Shown one piece after another: positions 22,778 to 33,849 of a stretch of DNA of 60,000 nucleotides. The notes under the pieces were generated by a model. It saw only the letters and a program-made list of their open reading frames with translations. It was not told where the DNA came from and did no database searches. This DNA is from Symbiodinium natans. Its lineage: Eukaryota; Sar; Dinophyceae; Suessiales; Symbiodiniaceae. Made by a program: the position numbers and the translations under genes. Positions within the stretch are counted from its first letter, which is position 1, and the number at the start of each line of letters is the position of its first letter. Where the stretch lies: the NCBI GenBank assembly GCA_905221605.1, contig CAJNDS010000231.1:64001-124000 (forward strand), given 5' to 3'.

Positions 22778-25700
22778 GTGCTGGGCGAGACGCCCTTCAT
22801 CGCCCTGGTGCCGCGCGGCCTGCGCTGGACCAACGCAGGCCCCCCTTTTGCGGACCCTTGAAGGGAGTGTCGGGGGAGGTGCTTGTGGGATGCATCCTAA
22901 TCCCCAAACCCTCAGTAAAAATGACACGAATAATAATGCCAATAATAATACCAGTAAAAATAACAATAACAATGACAATAACAATAACAAAGATAGTTAA
23001 CAATACCAAAATCATAATCACAAAAATAGTAATCATGCCAAGAATCGTAACAATAGAAAAATAATGATGAATAACAGAAAAATAGCAATAGTAACAATAG
23101 TAACACTACTAGTGATCTGACCTCCATGGTTCCCCTCAGGGGGTGGTGGCTTCTACCTGGGCAGCCAGTCCTTCAACGAGATCGATCCAGGGCTTCGTGT
23201 CCGGGCCCTTGAACAACCTTGCTAAGCCTCTCGACGTCCTTCCCGAAATCTCTTACGGTCCCCAAGAACGCCTTGTAAGCCCTAGAGGGGCCTGCAAACC
23301 CTGTAAACCCTAAACTCTAAGAATCCTATCAAAAATCCCACCAAGAATCATGAGCCCGACCCAGGCGGATCTCCAGGTGGACCGGGATGGCAAGCTCATG
23401 CCGCGCCCTCTTCTGTGTGGGGTGGGGGGGGGGGGGTTGGGCTGTTTGGCTTGGGTTGGGTTTGGGGTTGCAGGTCGTTTCCACGGAGCAAAGGTTATAT
23501 GACCTGCCCTACACTGTTTGAGGTAGCAGGTAGTTCCTTCAGAACGCAAACGGTCATAGCTGACACGCCTTGCAAGCTACTACATAATTTGTAGAGCTGG
23601 AGTCCGCACGGGGTTGGAAGCTCCCAGACACCTGTATTGCAGAGAAATTTTCAGGAATCATTGGTGCTGGTATATGTCTGTGTTGCAAAATGCCTTCGGC
23701 TTACTTTAGCTGATGGTTTCCAGACGGTTTGGACGGCTCGATGTGTCTCCTGGGTCAGGGACCTCGTGGCCAGTCAGGCACCACACTGGCACGACGAGAC
23801 CACGTGTTTCCATATGTTTCCAAGCCCAAAAACTCCTCAGCCAAAACCTGAACCCTCAACCAGTAACCTCAAACCCCCAAACCCCAAACTTTAAACCCGA
23901 GAAAGAACCTCGCACGCACAAAGCAACTCAACAAGGCACGATCTTGCGCAAAACGTGCTCCGAAGAGCCCAGGATGTACGGCCACGTGGAGTTGGTAGCG
24001 CACAGGGGCCCAGAGGGACGCGCATTTCTCTCGTTCGTCGCTTCAAAGCTTGGGGGGCCTTTGAACGTTTTGAGTGGCGACTTTTGCCTTTCTGAATCCT
24101 TGAGAGCCCCTTATATTGAGATTCTTCCCAGGCCTTTCCTGCTGCGTGGCCAGAGGCGGACGGCAGCTTCGGCAGAGGAGGCAAGAGGGCAATTTGAGGT
24201 GCTTGTTCTCACCTGTGATGTGTGGCAAGACATCCTTTGGGTTATTGAGTGATTTTTGGGTCTTTGCCTCCTCCTGTCAGGACTTGGAGTTCCGCCTCTT
24301 CTGTTCGCGCAAGAATCGTGCGCACCCTACGTCCATGCAACCCGGGGCAGAACGCACCCCGGGCACTTTCACCTTAATTACAGCCTTTTGAGCCCTTGCA
24401 GAGCCGTTTGCAGCAGGAGCTTTCAGCTCGTAGAAGGTACCTTGAATTAGAATCAGAGCATGCTCAGAATAAATCTGATGATACGGATGCTCGTATGGAC
24501 CAAGGCAACTGCCCCAATCAATTGAGACTCTCACTGTCCCAAGGCATCATCGGCTGCATTGGCGAGCCGCTGCGGGTACAGGTCATCCACCAGGCAAAGC
24601 TTAGCAGCTGAGTAGGCAGCCTTTAACCTTTTTAAATATGTATATATATATATGTATATACATATATACTCCCACCATAATTGTCAGGTCAGGAGGGAGA
24701 GTTCGGTCAGATAGTTGAAGTTCAAGCACCTGCGGCCTCTACGCAGGTGGTTCCGCCTCCACTTGCCCGGGCCTCAAGAGCACCCCTAAACCCAGAAGCA
24801 GCTTACGTCAACCCTAAGTCTGCGGGTTTAGGGTTTAGGGTTTAGGGTTGAGGGTTGAGGGTTTATAGGGTTATAGGGTTTAGGGTTTAGGTTTTAGGGT
24901 TTAGGGTTTGCTCCAAGGTGCAAGGAGGCAAGCCCAAACTCTCAACTCCAAACCGTCTGAGTGTCTGCAAGGCGACCCTGCAGGTCTGTTGCGACGGCCA
25001 TCGTGCCACGCTCCGTCCGGATCTTTGAGAGGTGTGTTCCCTTCAGAGGTTGTCCATGGCTGTTCCTATTCCTGGTTCCGGATTCCCATCAGTAGGTTCA
25101 TAAGCGCTGGAAGCCTCAAGACGAGTCCCTTTAGAGAGACACTTGCATCTTCAGAGGCTGGGCGGGATTCGAATTGGAGGAGAAGGCGCCCCTTCTGAGA
25201 GTTTCTCTCCGAGAGCGCTTTTGATTTTACAGGTGGGGGTTTCCAAAAAGTAGGGGTGAACATTATAGTTGGTAGATGGGAAAGTGTGTCGAAAGCGTCG
25301 CCCTGCTGCAGATCCCGGTCGATGTGATCCACCTTCGCGTGAAGACAGACCGCCTCACACCTACGGCAGATTGTTTTTTCGTACTGCTTCAGAACGCCCC
25401 CCCCCCCCCCCGGTGAACCTCCTTAGAATGGCCATGTTCGACTTGCTGGGCGTGTTCCCTTTTGCTTCCTGAGGCCGGGATGAGATCCTTGATGTGAGTC
25501 CGGAAGCCACCCAGTCCGGCTCCCAGAGCCTCATGGAGCCTTGGCTCGGACTGGCTTTGTTTAGGGTTTAGGGTTTAGGGTTTAGGGTTTAGGGTTTAGG
25601 GTTTAGGGTTTAGGGTTTAGGAGCCTTTTAAGCTTGCAGCTTGACAGGTACGAACTTAACGAGTTGCTCCCAGACACGGACTACGAGTTCTACCTACGCC

Positions 25701-27576
25701 TCCAAAGCCACGCGGGCGCAGGTGGGGGCAAGCTCTGACATCCTCTGACACCCAATCATCACAAGGGTTTAGGATGGGTTTAGGGTTTAGGGTTTAGGGT
25801 TTGGGGTTTAGGGTTTAGGGTTTAGGGTTTAGGGGTTTAGGGGGTTTAGGGGTTTAGGGGTTCAGGGTTTAGGGGAGCCGTCAGCACTGTGAGCAGGTGA
25901 CAGCATCTCTTGCTCTTGCCGGACCAATGCCCGCTGTTCTCCGCCTCTGCCTCTGGGCCGCAGCTAGGCGGGTTTTAGGTTCTATAGGGCTTATAGGGTT
26001 CAGGGTCCATTTGTCAATGGTGCACTCTCCGTCGGGTTGGGATCGTTTGTTGTTTCGAAAGCCGTTTTTTTTTTTTTTTTTTTTTTTTTCTCCTCAGGGG
26101 TCTGTCGAGAGCTGGCGCCTCCACGACTTACGTGGACCTCCAGTGGAAGCCGCCACAGGCCACCATTTTGAATGCTCACCATGTGGTACCCACAAGCACT
26201 TGGTGTAGGGTTTTGGGTTTCGGGGTGCATCAGTTCCAAGAGAACTGAATGCAAAAGAAGCGCTTCTTGGGGAGGTGCTTGGGAATGAGCGAACGGGAGA
26301 TCGGTGGCAGCCCCTCTGAGGAAATAATGCAGCTTCGGTCGAGGCTTGTGTGTTGTGGCACGGTTTCCTTACCCTTAAGAACCTGAACCATATGTGCCGC
26401 TGCAGCCTGACCGAGGTTGCAGGCTGAAGAAGTACGCAGACGGGCCCTCGGCTTTCCTAGTTCGCTGCTCTGGGCGCAGGCCGTTTAGACTCCAAACATC
26501 TCCAAACCCTAATACTTCTTGCTGTGCCCTTCCCGTGACTGAGTTGCATGCTGTCGTCTCCTGCCAAAGGCTACGAAGCCCAGCTGTCCATCGCCGATGA
26601 TTCCCCAAGCCCCAGGAGCCGGAGCCTGTCCAAGAGCTGGGGGCTGAGGAGGCTGAGGAGGCTGAGGTCTCTCCTTGTCTTTGTTCTCTCTCTCTCTCTC
26701 TCCCCCCTCTCCCTCTTCCTATACGGCTCCGAACCCTGAAGCCTCTGCCACTCTTAATCTCCCCGAATTCGCATCGACCGACATGACGCGAGAAATAAGC
26801 CACTCGCCAGCCCGTGATCCCAACGCGCAAGTACCAACAAATTTTCTTGGAAACAGCTGGAGGCCGCACCTCCGCAGCAGCGGATCTGTCCTTGGACAAG
26901 AGCGACCTTTGCAGGCCATTCGGCGCATGGGGGTTAGGGGGAACTCAGGAGATTGAGCGGTCCGGTCTTGTGGTCGGAACCCCCCAACTCACGCGTCGCA
27001 CTACGACAGTGTGGAGGGGACGCCGTAGATCCTAGAATTCTGCTGGTTCCCCTAAACCCAGTCAACCCTATAAACCCTAAACCCTAAACCCTAAACCCTA
27101 AACCCTAAACCCTAAACCCTAAACCCTAAACCCTAAACCCTAAACCCTAAACCCTAAACCCTAAACCCTAAACCCTAACCCCCCACCCCCCCCCCAAAAA
27201 AAAAAACAAAAAACAACAACAACAAAGAAAAAGGAAAAGTGTTTTTCCGAGGCGCTGCCGATGGGAGATGGGCTCCCTGCAGTCAAAGTCCTCCGAGCAC
27301 CTCACTGGCCGTTTGGGGGGCCTTCGAAGCTCGGCCCAAGGGTCTCTTAGGGGGGTTTAGGGGGTTTTGGGGGAGTTCGGGGGGGTTTTGGGGGGTTTGG
27401 GGAGGTTTTGGGAGGGTACAGGGCAAAAGCCTCCTGATTGAGAGACGCTTGTGCTCGTAAGGTCCGGACACCCTCTACTCGCTGGAGATGTTCTGCGCCG
27501 TGAACTCCATGGGTGCCCCCTTTGAGACAAGCGAAGCCCGAATTCTTCACAGATTGGAAATACGAAGTGAACTCTG
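22778..27576 (+). CDS. Spliced gene(s) with fibronectin type III segments (partial reconstruction)
   Basis: An exon at 22778-22838 (VLGETPFIALVPRGLRW) joins in phase, through a GC donor, to 23140-about 23210 (GGFYLGSQSFNEIDPG). Later islands carry fibronectin type III hallmarks. About 25644-25733 reads YELNELLPDTDYEFYLRL. About 26098-26170 reads TTYVDLQWKPPQ, after a 25-T tract and CTCAG acceptor. About 26571-26612 reads GYEAQLSIADDS. About 27461-27545 reads TLYSLEMFCAVNSMGAPFE. FN3 domains are roughly 90-residue beta sandwiches used in adhesion or scaffold proteins. Here they are split over several exons, so complete domains cannot be drawn. The last island reads on to a TGA at about 27576, which may be the true end. 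It is uncertain whether the first two exons and the FN3 islands form one gene. Confidence 0.5.
22915..23110. repeat. A-rich AAT/AAC trinucleotide repeat
   Basis: Imperfect AATAATAACAATAAC-type repeat lying in the inferred intron between 22838 and 23140. Confidence 0.85.
24825..24912. repeat. Interstitial (TTTAGGG)n tract
   Basis: TTTAGGG and variants in the G-rich orientation. Confidence 0.9.
25558..25622. repeat. Interstitial (TTTAGGG)n tract, near perfect
   Basis: Nine almost perfect heptamers end about 20 bp before the FN3-like exon island at 25644. Confidence 0.95.
25766..25872. repeat. Interstitial (TTTAGGG)n tract
   Basis: G-rich heptamers with a few expanded GGGG units, starting about 30 bp after the FN3-like exon island. 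Confidence 0.95.
26065..26089. repeat. Poly-T tract before splice acceptor
   Basis: Twenty-five T residues followed by CTCCTCAG|G. It looks like an expanded polypyrimidine tract of the FN3 exon acceptor. Confidence 0.8.
27053..27179. repeat. Interstitial (CCCTAAA)n tract, near perfect
   Basis: About 17 heptamers in the C-rich orientation, then a poly-C and poly-A junction (27180-27235). Confidence 0.97.
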
Positions 27577-28061
27577 AAGAAGAGCAAAACCTCAAAAACT
27601 TGGAAGCTTCAATTTTTTGAAGTGTGAGAGGCGCCGGCACAGCGGCCCGGGAGCTGCAGTTTTGGACCATGCCCCTGAATCCGATCATCGACAGCCGGGG
27701 CCATACTTCCCCCAAAAGAGGAGTCGCGCTGATGCGCGCGGCTGATGTGTTTCCCTGTGCCGAGGCATCCGCGTGCGACAAGGCAAATTGCTGAGCTTTG
27801 CCAGTTTGTGATCCAGCGCAATTTTGGCTTTGGAGGTCTGGTGGTCCTTACTCTCCGAGAGGTAGGGGGCGGGCACGTCCGCGAGTTCGTGCGAGACCTA
27901 GTGCTTATGTGCCAAGCTGGGTTGGCAGTTGTTTGCTTGAACCGGCCAGCCTTTTTTAGGCATCGACCCTCGATCATACAAAATGAGCAGCATGAAGACC
28001 TGCTCACACACTGACATGGACTGTTCATATAAACCGTTCATCCATCGGTAGACATCGTCGG
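27577..28061. other. Intergenic spacer
   Basis: Spacer between the FN3-type gene and homoserine dehydrogenase. No exon is recognised. CGGTAG at about 28044-28049, just before the HDH ATG, could serve as a trans-splicing acceptor. Confidence 0.35.
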
Positions 28062-31000
28062 ATGGCCCTGGTGATCCGGGTGGCGCTGCTCGGTTTGGGC
28101 AACGTGGGCAAGGCAGGAGCTGCATCGCCGTTGTCGGAGGGGCTTCAATTGCGTCAAGCGGTCCCCTTCTTGCCAGGCCTTCTTGCGCTTGCTCCAGTGC
28201 AAGGAGGACGAGCTCCTCTCACGCCACCCGGTGCTCTGCTTTGCGGAAGTCTTTGTGGTAACCCAAGGCTCCCAATTTGGGGGAGCCCTCCTTTGGGCGC
28301 AGGCCTAGCACTGGCGCACCCGAGGTTATGGTCTTCGGGTGATTGTGGTTGGCATCGTCGGCCACCCAGGTTCACAAATCCGGACCCAAAATCTGACAAC
28401 CCTCGAAACCCTACATAAACCTACTAAAGACTCTCAACCCTAATCTGAGGCCACACACAGCCGTGGCGTCGTCGCCAGCCCGGATGGCTTGGACCTGGAT
28501 GCCTGCCCGGGCTCCCGAATTTTGGGGAGTTTTTTTGAAGTTGCATGGGGTGGAAAAACTCAAGCACGGACACATCGCCCTCAACTAATTTAAACCCGAA
28601 ACCCTAAACCCCCAAGCCCTGCTACCCGGCACGGTCATGGTGCTTAGGCCTGGCGTCCCCCAGTCTTGCTGGCCTTGGGACCGAGCTTGAGGATGCGAAG
28701 GCCAGGGCCCTGGCTCTCGACTGAGGGTTTAGGGTTTCGGGTTTAGGGCTTCGGGTTTCGGGTTTAGGGTCTGGTGCTTCGGGTTTAGGGTTTCTCCGGC
28801 TTAGGGTTTCTCGGGTTTGGGGTTTGGTGCTTCGGGTTTACTTAGGGTTTAGGGTTTAGGGGTCTGGGGCTTTAGGGCACTTAGGGGGTGCAGTGCAGGG
28901 CTGGCGCGGTTGTGTTGGGTGTGTGAATCTCTTCCGCTGGTAGATCAGCAGCGTTCTGTGGGGCTTCGTTCCCTTCTGAGCCCCTACATCTGGCTTCAGC
29001 AGGCCGAATGCTCATACACCAGTTCCCCGAACCCTAAACCCAACCCCGCACTCAAGGCGCCGGTCGGCCGCCATTGAATCCCCCAGCGTCTGTGAAGCTC
29101 AAACCCTATAAGAAACAAGCCGCAAAACCCCAAATGCTATGGACCCTACTACTAAACCCTGAGCCTTATGTTCGGGAACCCCCAAGACCGCATCTAGAGG
29201 CCCTCCTCCAGCACCTGAGCGGACACTGCGATGCAGTGGGGGACCCCAGCTAATTGGCGCCCACAGAAATCACAATGCGGGGGGTTGCGGGGGTTGCCGA
29301 AAATAGGGGTAAAGTAATATGGAGGTTCCTAGAATAAGTCATGCGTGCAGTAGTTTTATGGGGGTGCCATAGAGCCACCCTCTGAGGTCACCCTCTGTCG
29401 GAAGATGCTCAATATAGCCCCTGAGCCTTTCCAGGTCCTGGAGGCCATCAACGCCTCGCATCGGGACGGCCAGCCGGCCCTAGATCTTCTCGAGGCGGCC
29501 CTCCGCCTCACGCCCCCAGCCTCTGGGATGCGCCTCAGTAAACCCTGAACAGCCCTGAAGCTTTTTTAGCAAACCCGTATGCGTATGTGGGTTGAGTTTG
29601 TCTCGAAACCCCAAAACCCCAAAGCCTAAGTGCAGATGATCGCTTTGGCAACCGAGGCGCATGCCATCACTGCCAGCAAGCCGCCTGTTGCTTTCGGCTA
29701 TCGCAGGCTTTGGTGCAGGGGTAGACCGCTTGCCCAATAGGGGTCCCTACACCCCCCCCCCCCCCCCGGTCCTTGCTGTGGGAATTATTGGCACAAAAGT
29801 GCCCATTTTAGGAACCCCACCCCCTCCAATGTGATTGAGAGAGGTGCGGCTTGGCCTTTGAAAGTTTGCGGGTTTCCTGGGGAGGCTTTCGCAGCTCGCT
29901 TCCCAGAACCAACGGCGCTTCCTCTTCGAGTCCAGCGTGATGGACGGGGCCGCCCGCTTTTACAATCCGGGTTGGAGGTTGCGGGCGAAGTTGCCCTTCA
30001 TGATTATCGCCTTGGGGGTTATGTTTGATTTGAAATTTGGCTCATAGAACATAGGGATTCAGAGTTCGCTCAGAGGGGCCGGGTTTGTCAGAAATTGTGG
30101 GGTTGCTTGAGGTCCTCTGAAGGGCTTCCACTGCGCGGTTGAGCTCTGCTCCTATTCTTGCAAAACCTGGAAAAACCTGCAAACTCCCGACCCTTAGCCC
30201 TGTAAACCCGGAGCATCAATGAAACCGGTAGATCTCGTTTCACATATCCTGAGGCCGAAGCCCTAGTTTTCGGGAACTGTGGGGATGAGGTATCCCCTTT
30301 CAAAAATTTCCCGCAAGGGATGATGGGTCATGATCTAGGGACCCGTGTTCCCTCAGTTTCCGAGGAAGAAGCCTAAGCCAACTGCGAGGTTCCGGTCTTC
30401 TCCCTGCTGCGGCAGCTGCCCGGGGCCTGCGTGCGCCGAATCTCCGGCATCCTCAACTCCACCACGAACCTCATCCTCACCAGGATCCCCTCTTCTGCTG
30501 TTTTTAAGTCTTTTTCAGGAGGGCCGAGGGGGGGAGGCGAACTGCTTTTGAGGAGATGTTTGGGGGAGATGTTTGGGGGAGATGTTTGGGTTTTTGGGGG
30601 TTGTTTGATTCGTTGATTCGTGGCGCCTCAGCTTGGGAGGATGCAGTCAGAGGGCTGCACCTTGGAGGAGGCCGTGGAATTCGCGCAGGACCAGGCCTGG
30701 GTGGACCCGGGTTGTTTTCCAAGTTGAAGGTTTAGGGTTCCGGGTTTAGGGTTCAGGGTTTAGGGTTAGGGCTGAGGGTTGAGGGTTTAGGGTTTAGGGG
30801 TCTTTGTGTTGTTTAGGGTGTCTTGTTGTTGTAGGGTTCAATTCAGAAGATAAAGGCTACCGGGACCCTTTCTGGTATGTCTGGGCGCGCAGCACCTGCA
30901 CGAAATCCGAGGCTATCCGCAACCACTACCACGACTATCCAGACCTGAAATGGCAACTGAATGGCCAAACCAAACAAAGTTCAGGCAAACGACCCCGCAT

Positions 31001-33504
31001 GAGGGAAGGAGAAGAAAAAGAGAAATATCATCAACACCTGCTGCTTCCGGCGCCGTTGCTTGCAAAACAATGCAGTAGCGCCGTGCCGATTCTATCCCAG
31101 ATGCCCAGTAGCCACGGATGATTTCATTTTGAGAGTTCACGCGCCTGCTTTCTTTCGGTGTGTCTCCTCATGCCGGTAGGGCATTGCTGAGCGGGACCCG
31201 TCCGATGATCTCGACGGCAAGGATGGTGGGCCGAGCCTTTAAGTTTGGGGGCAGCAACTGGCTGGGAGATGTGATGTGTAAATATATGCACCATTTTTTT
31301 TCTCGCTCTCTCTCTCTCTCTCTTATAGGAATACGTATTTATGCATATATATATATATACATATAGAATATATACATATATCTATCCGCAACATCAACCT
31401 CAACACCCAGCCCTCCACCAGGACGCGGCAGTGAAGCTCTGCTGCCTTTCCGCGGTGGCATTTCGCCGTGACGTCGACCCCGTGCCAGACCCAGCCATCC
31501 CGCGTAGGGCGAACGCTGCGCTGATTCTCGAGATGTAAGGATTGGGGGCTTGGGGCTCTTGAGACCCTTGTGTGAGAATACCGTGGGATGGCTTTAGGAG
31601 CATTTCAGAACTCGCGGCGTCGCGGTCGCGCGAAGTGGAGTGACTTTGCATTGCATCAGGCCCAGATTCCCACAGCCAGCATTCGCGGCATCACGCTGGC
31701 GGAGGCCTGTATCATGAAAAGGGAGACCAGGCTGTCACCTGAAAGCCCCAAGCCCTAAAATATACAAAATCAAGCCTGTTGAGCTGATATAAGAAATCAA
31801 GCCTGTCAAGCCTTGAAATCCTTGCCACATCCTTTGCCTCCTGGTGAGCTTATGTTTGTTACGGACGCGTATTTGATTTCTCGATGTATATGTGAATCCA
31901 GAACAATTGCCGGGAGGGGCCTGGAGCATCAGACGAACTAGTTCAACATAGAGAGCCCTGATTAATGCTTTGGTTGGCTTCAACTTTGTCTCAAGGACTG
32001 TGTCACCGCTTTGTATCCCGTAATCCGCTGATCCAATCCAATCATCCACTCCATGAGCGGACCTTCAGAATTCAAGTTGCAGTGGTGTGGGCCTTAAATG
32101 GTAAACCATGGGAACTCGCGAAGGGAAAGGCGGCACAGCGCCGTGCACAGCGTCAAAAAAAAAGGAGCTCCTTGCCGTGTTACTTGCAAGGGCCTCCAGG
32201 GAGCCAATGTCATCAAAGACGCAGAGGAGTTTCAGGAAGTTCAAGACTCGTGCATCAAACGCATATATTGAGAAGGATTTCCATGCAAACCACATGAGCC
32301 ACGTGAGCCCCTTTGTACAGATCTCCATGCTCAGACGGTCGAGTTTCGCCATGTTGAAGTGTACTTTGGCCAACGGCCAAGGAGTGTACAGGCCACTTCC
32401 AAAACCACCCCGGGCCCATACGATTTTTTTCATTGGAGCGCAGAACCTCACGAATACTCGCGGGACTTATGAACCATGGCATTAGGCATTTGTGAGGCCC
32501 GGGAACACTGCGCAGACTTTTTGCGGCCGCAGTTCAGGACAAAATCTTTCATCCTAGTGACAAGAACATGCAATATGCTAATACCCTTTTTTCTCCCGTG
32601 TCGTCACCTTGTGATGGAATGGGGTTCCCTCCCAACTCGTATTGCCTCCTTGTGCGCGACAGATTCGGGACGCTGCGTCTCGTGGACTGGCTGTGAAGGT
32701 TGCCTCGGCCTCTGCCGAAAGGGCTCTGCTCAGTATACTTATAATATATTATATTATATTATATTGTAGTTCTATGACATCATACAACATTATATGACAA
32801 TATTTGTTGGCATTTACCTGCTGACTGCAGTCCTCGGAGCCGAGGTCTGTGAAGCGGAGCTGGTGGATGGTGAGGTCAAGGCCAGTGTGTCCTTGATGCC
32901 TCGCTGCACGAAGACTCCCCCACGCAGAACACTCAGAAAAACAGGCAAAAAGCCTCGCAGCGTGCGCGCCCTCTTTAGCCCAGCTTGTCTTTCTCCAAGG
33001 AGGCACCTGCCCCTCACGAGCGCCATCGGTTGCCTGCAAGGCGCATCGTCTGCCGCGGGCTCAGGGACTTTAACTTTCAGAAATGTGGGTCGTTTAAAGG
33101 GACCATAAGACAGCAGTCCCTTAAAAGGTGGCATCCTTAGGAATGCAAAGATTAGGGTTATTTTGGGGGGGGCGGCAAGGCGACGCTGAAGTTCATGACG
33201 AGCTGAGTCTGAACCCTAAAGCCTAAACCCAGACGGCTCTGAGGCGGTCACCCTGGAGACCGATGTCCTGGCGCCGGTAACCGTAACATCCACAGATCCC
33301 ACGACCATGGACACCGCTTACGGACTTCTTCAGGAGAGACCGAGGGTTGCTTGTGTGTGCTGTGTGTCCGATTATGTGATTACATATTTTTCATGTGTAT
33401 GTATCTATATACATATCTACATATATGATATGTGATGCTACAGAGCAAAGATCTCCGAGGATCTCCTGACGGCGGTGGTTGGTGATGGCTCTGGGCTGCG
33501 ATGA
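28062..33504 (+). CDS. Homoserine dehydrogenase, spliced (about 18-20 exons)
   Basis: The enzyme makes homoserine from aspartate semialdehyde with NAD(P)H, leading to threonine and methionine. Exons: 28062-28112, 28177-28267, 28325-28356, 28450-28500, about 28657-28725, 29435-about 29500, 29657-29712, 29885-29951, 30389-30483, 30640-30694, 31180-31221, 31422-31481, 31660-31704, 32191-32235, 32845-about 32905, about 33002-33055, 33180-about 33200, 33244-33333, 33460-33504. ATG 28062 opens a Rossmann nucleotide-binding motif (IRVALLGLGNVGK then AFLRLLQ). SRGVVASPDGLDLD follows, then ITASKPPVAFGYR with the conserved catalytic-region lysine. The catalytic domain reads FLFESSVMDGA, VPVFSLLRQLPG, RRISGILNSTTNLILT, GIAERDPSDDLDGK and DAAVKL. 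The end is DPTTMDTAYGLLQ joined to DLLTAVVGDG and TGA 33502-33504. No aspartokinase domain is fused. Most joins keep phase with GC, GT or GA donors. Joins around 28657-29500 and 32905-33244 are incomplete. Confidence 0.85.
28724..28885. repeat. Telomere-like tract inside an HDH intron
   Basis: TTTAGGG, TTTCGGG and CTTCGGG variants start directly after the exon-like stretch ending near 28725. Confidence 0.9.
29745..29768. repeat. Poly-C run
   Basis: About 20 C residues in an HDH intron. Similar runs lie at 20311-20324, 25396-25411 and 57984-58008. Confidence 0.9.
30722..30805. repeat. Telomere-like tract inside an HDH intron
   Basis: G-rich heptamer variants in the intron between exons 30640-30694 and 31180-31221. 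Confidence 0.9.
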
Positions 33505-33849
33505 GCTCCAAGAGCTGCTGCGGCACGTGCCCCACAAGCTGCAAAGGCCAGACCGGCCATCGCAGGACCTTCAACGAGAACAGCGGGCGAAGAGTTGAAA
33601 CAGTGGGATGCAGCTGAATCTGCCGTGCGGATCCGCGTGGCCCATGACGGCCCATGATGGCTGAAGTGCGAGCGTGTGGGGGACTGTTGAGGGGGAGCTC
33701 AGTGCCGGAGAGCCGCTCGGCCATGCCTCTCATGGTCACGTGATCCAGCCCAAGCGCGTCAAAGCAACCCAGGCATCGCACCGGGATCTGCTGGATTTCA
33801 GGTCGCGGTAGGGAGCATGGATGGCTTCGCTGCGACGGAGAAGCTGAGT

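Noticed and set aside
27053-27179. True chromosome end
   Set aside because: Near-perfect telomere heptamers are followed on both sides by unique coding-like sequence, and many such tracts in both orientations occur in the window.
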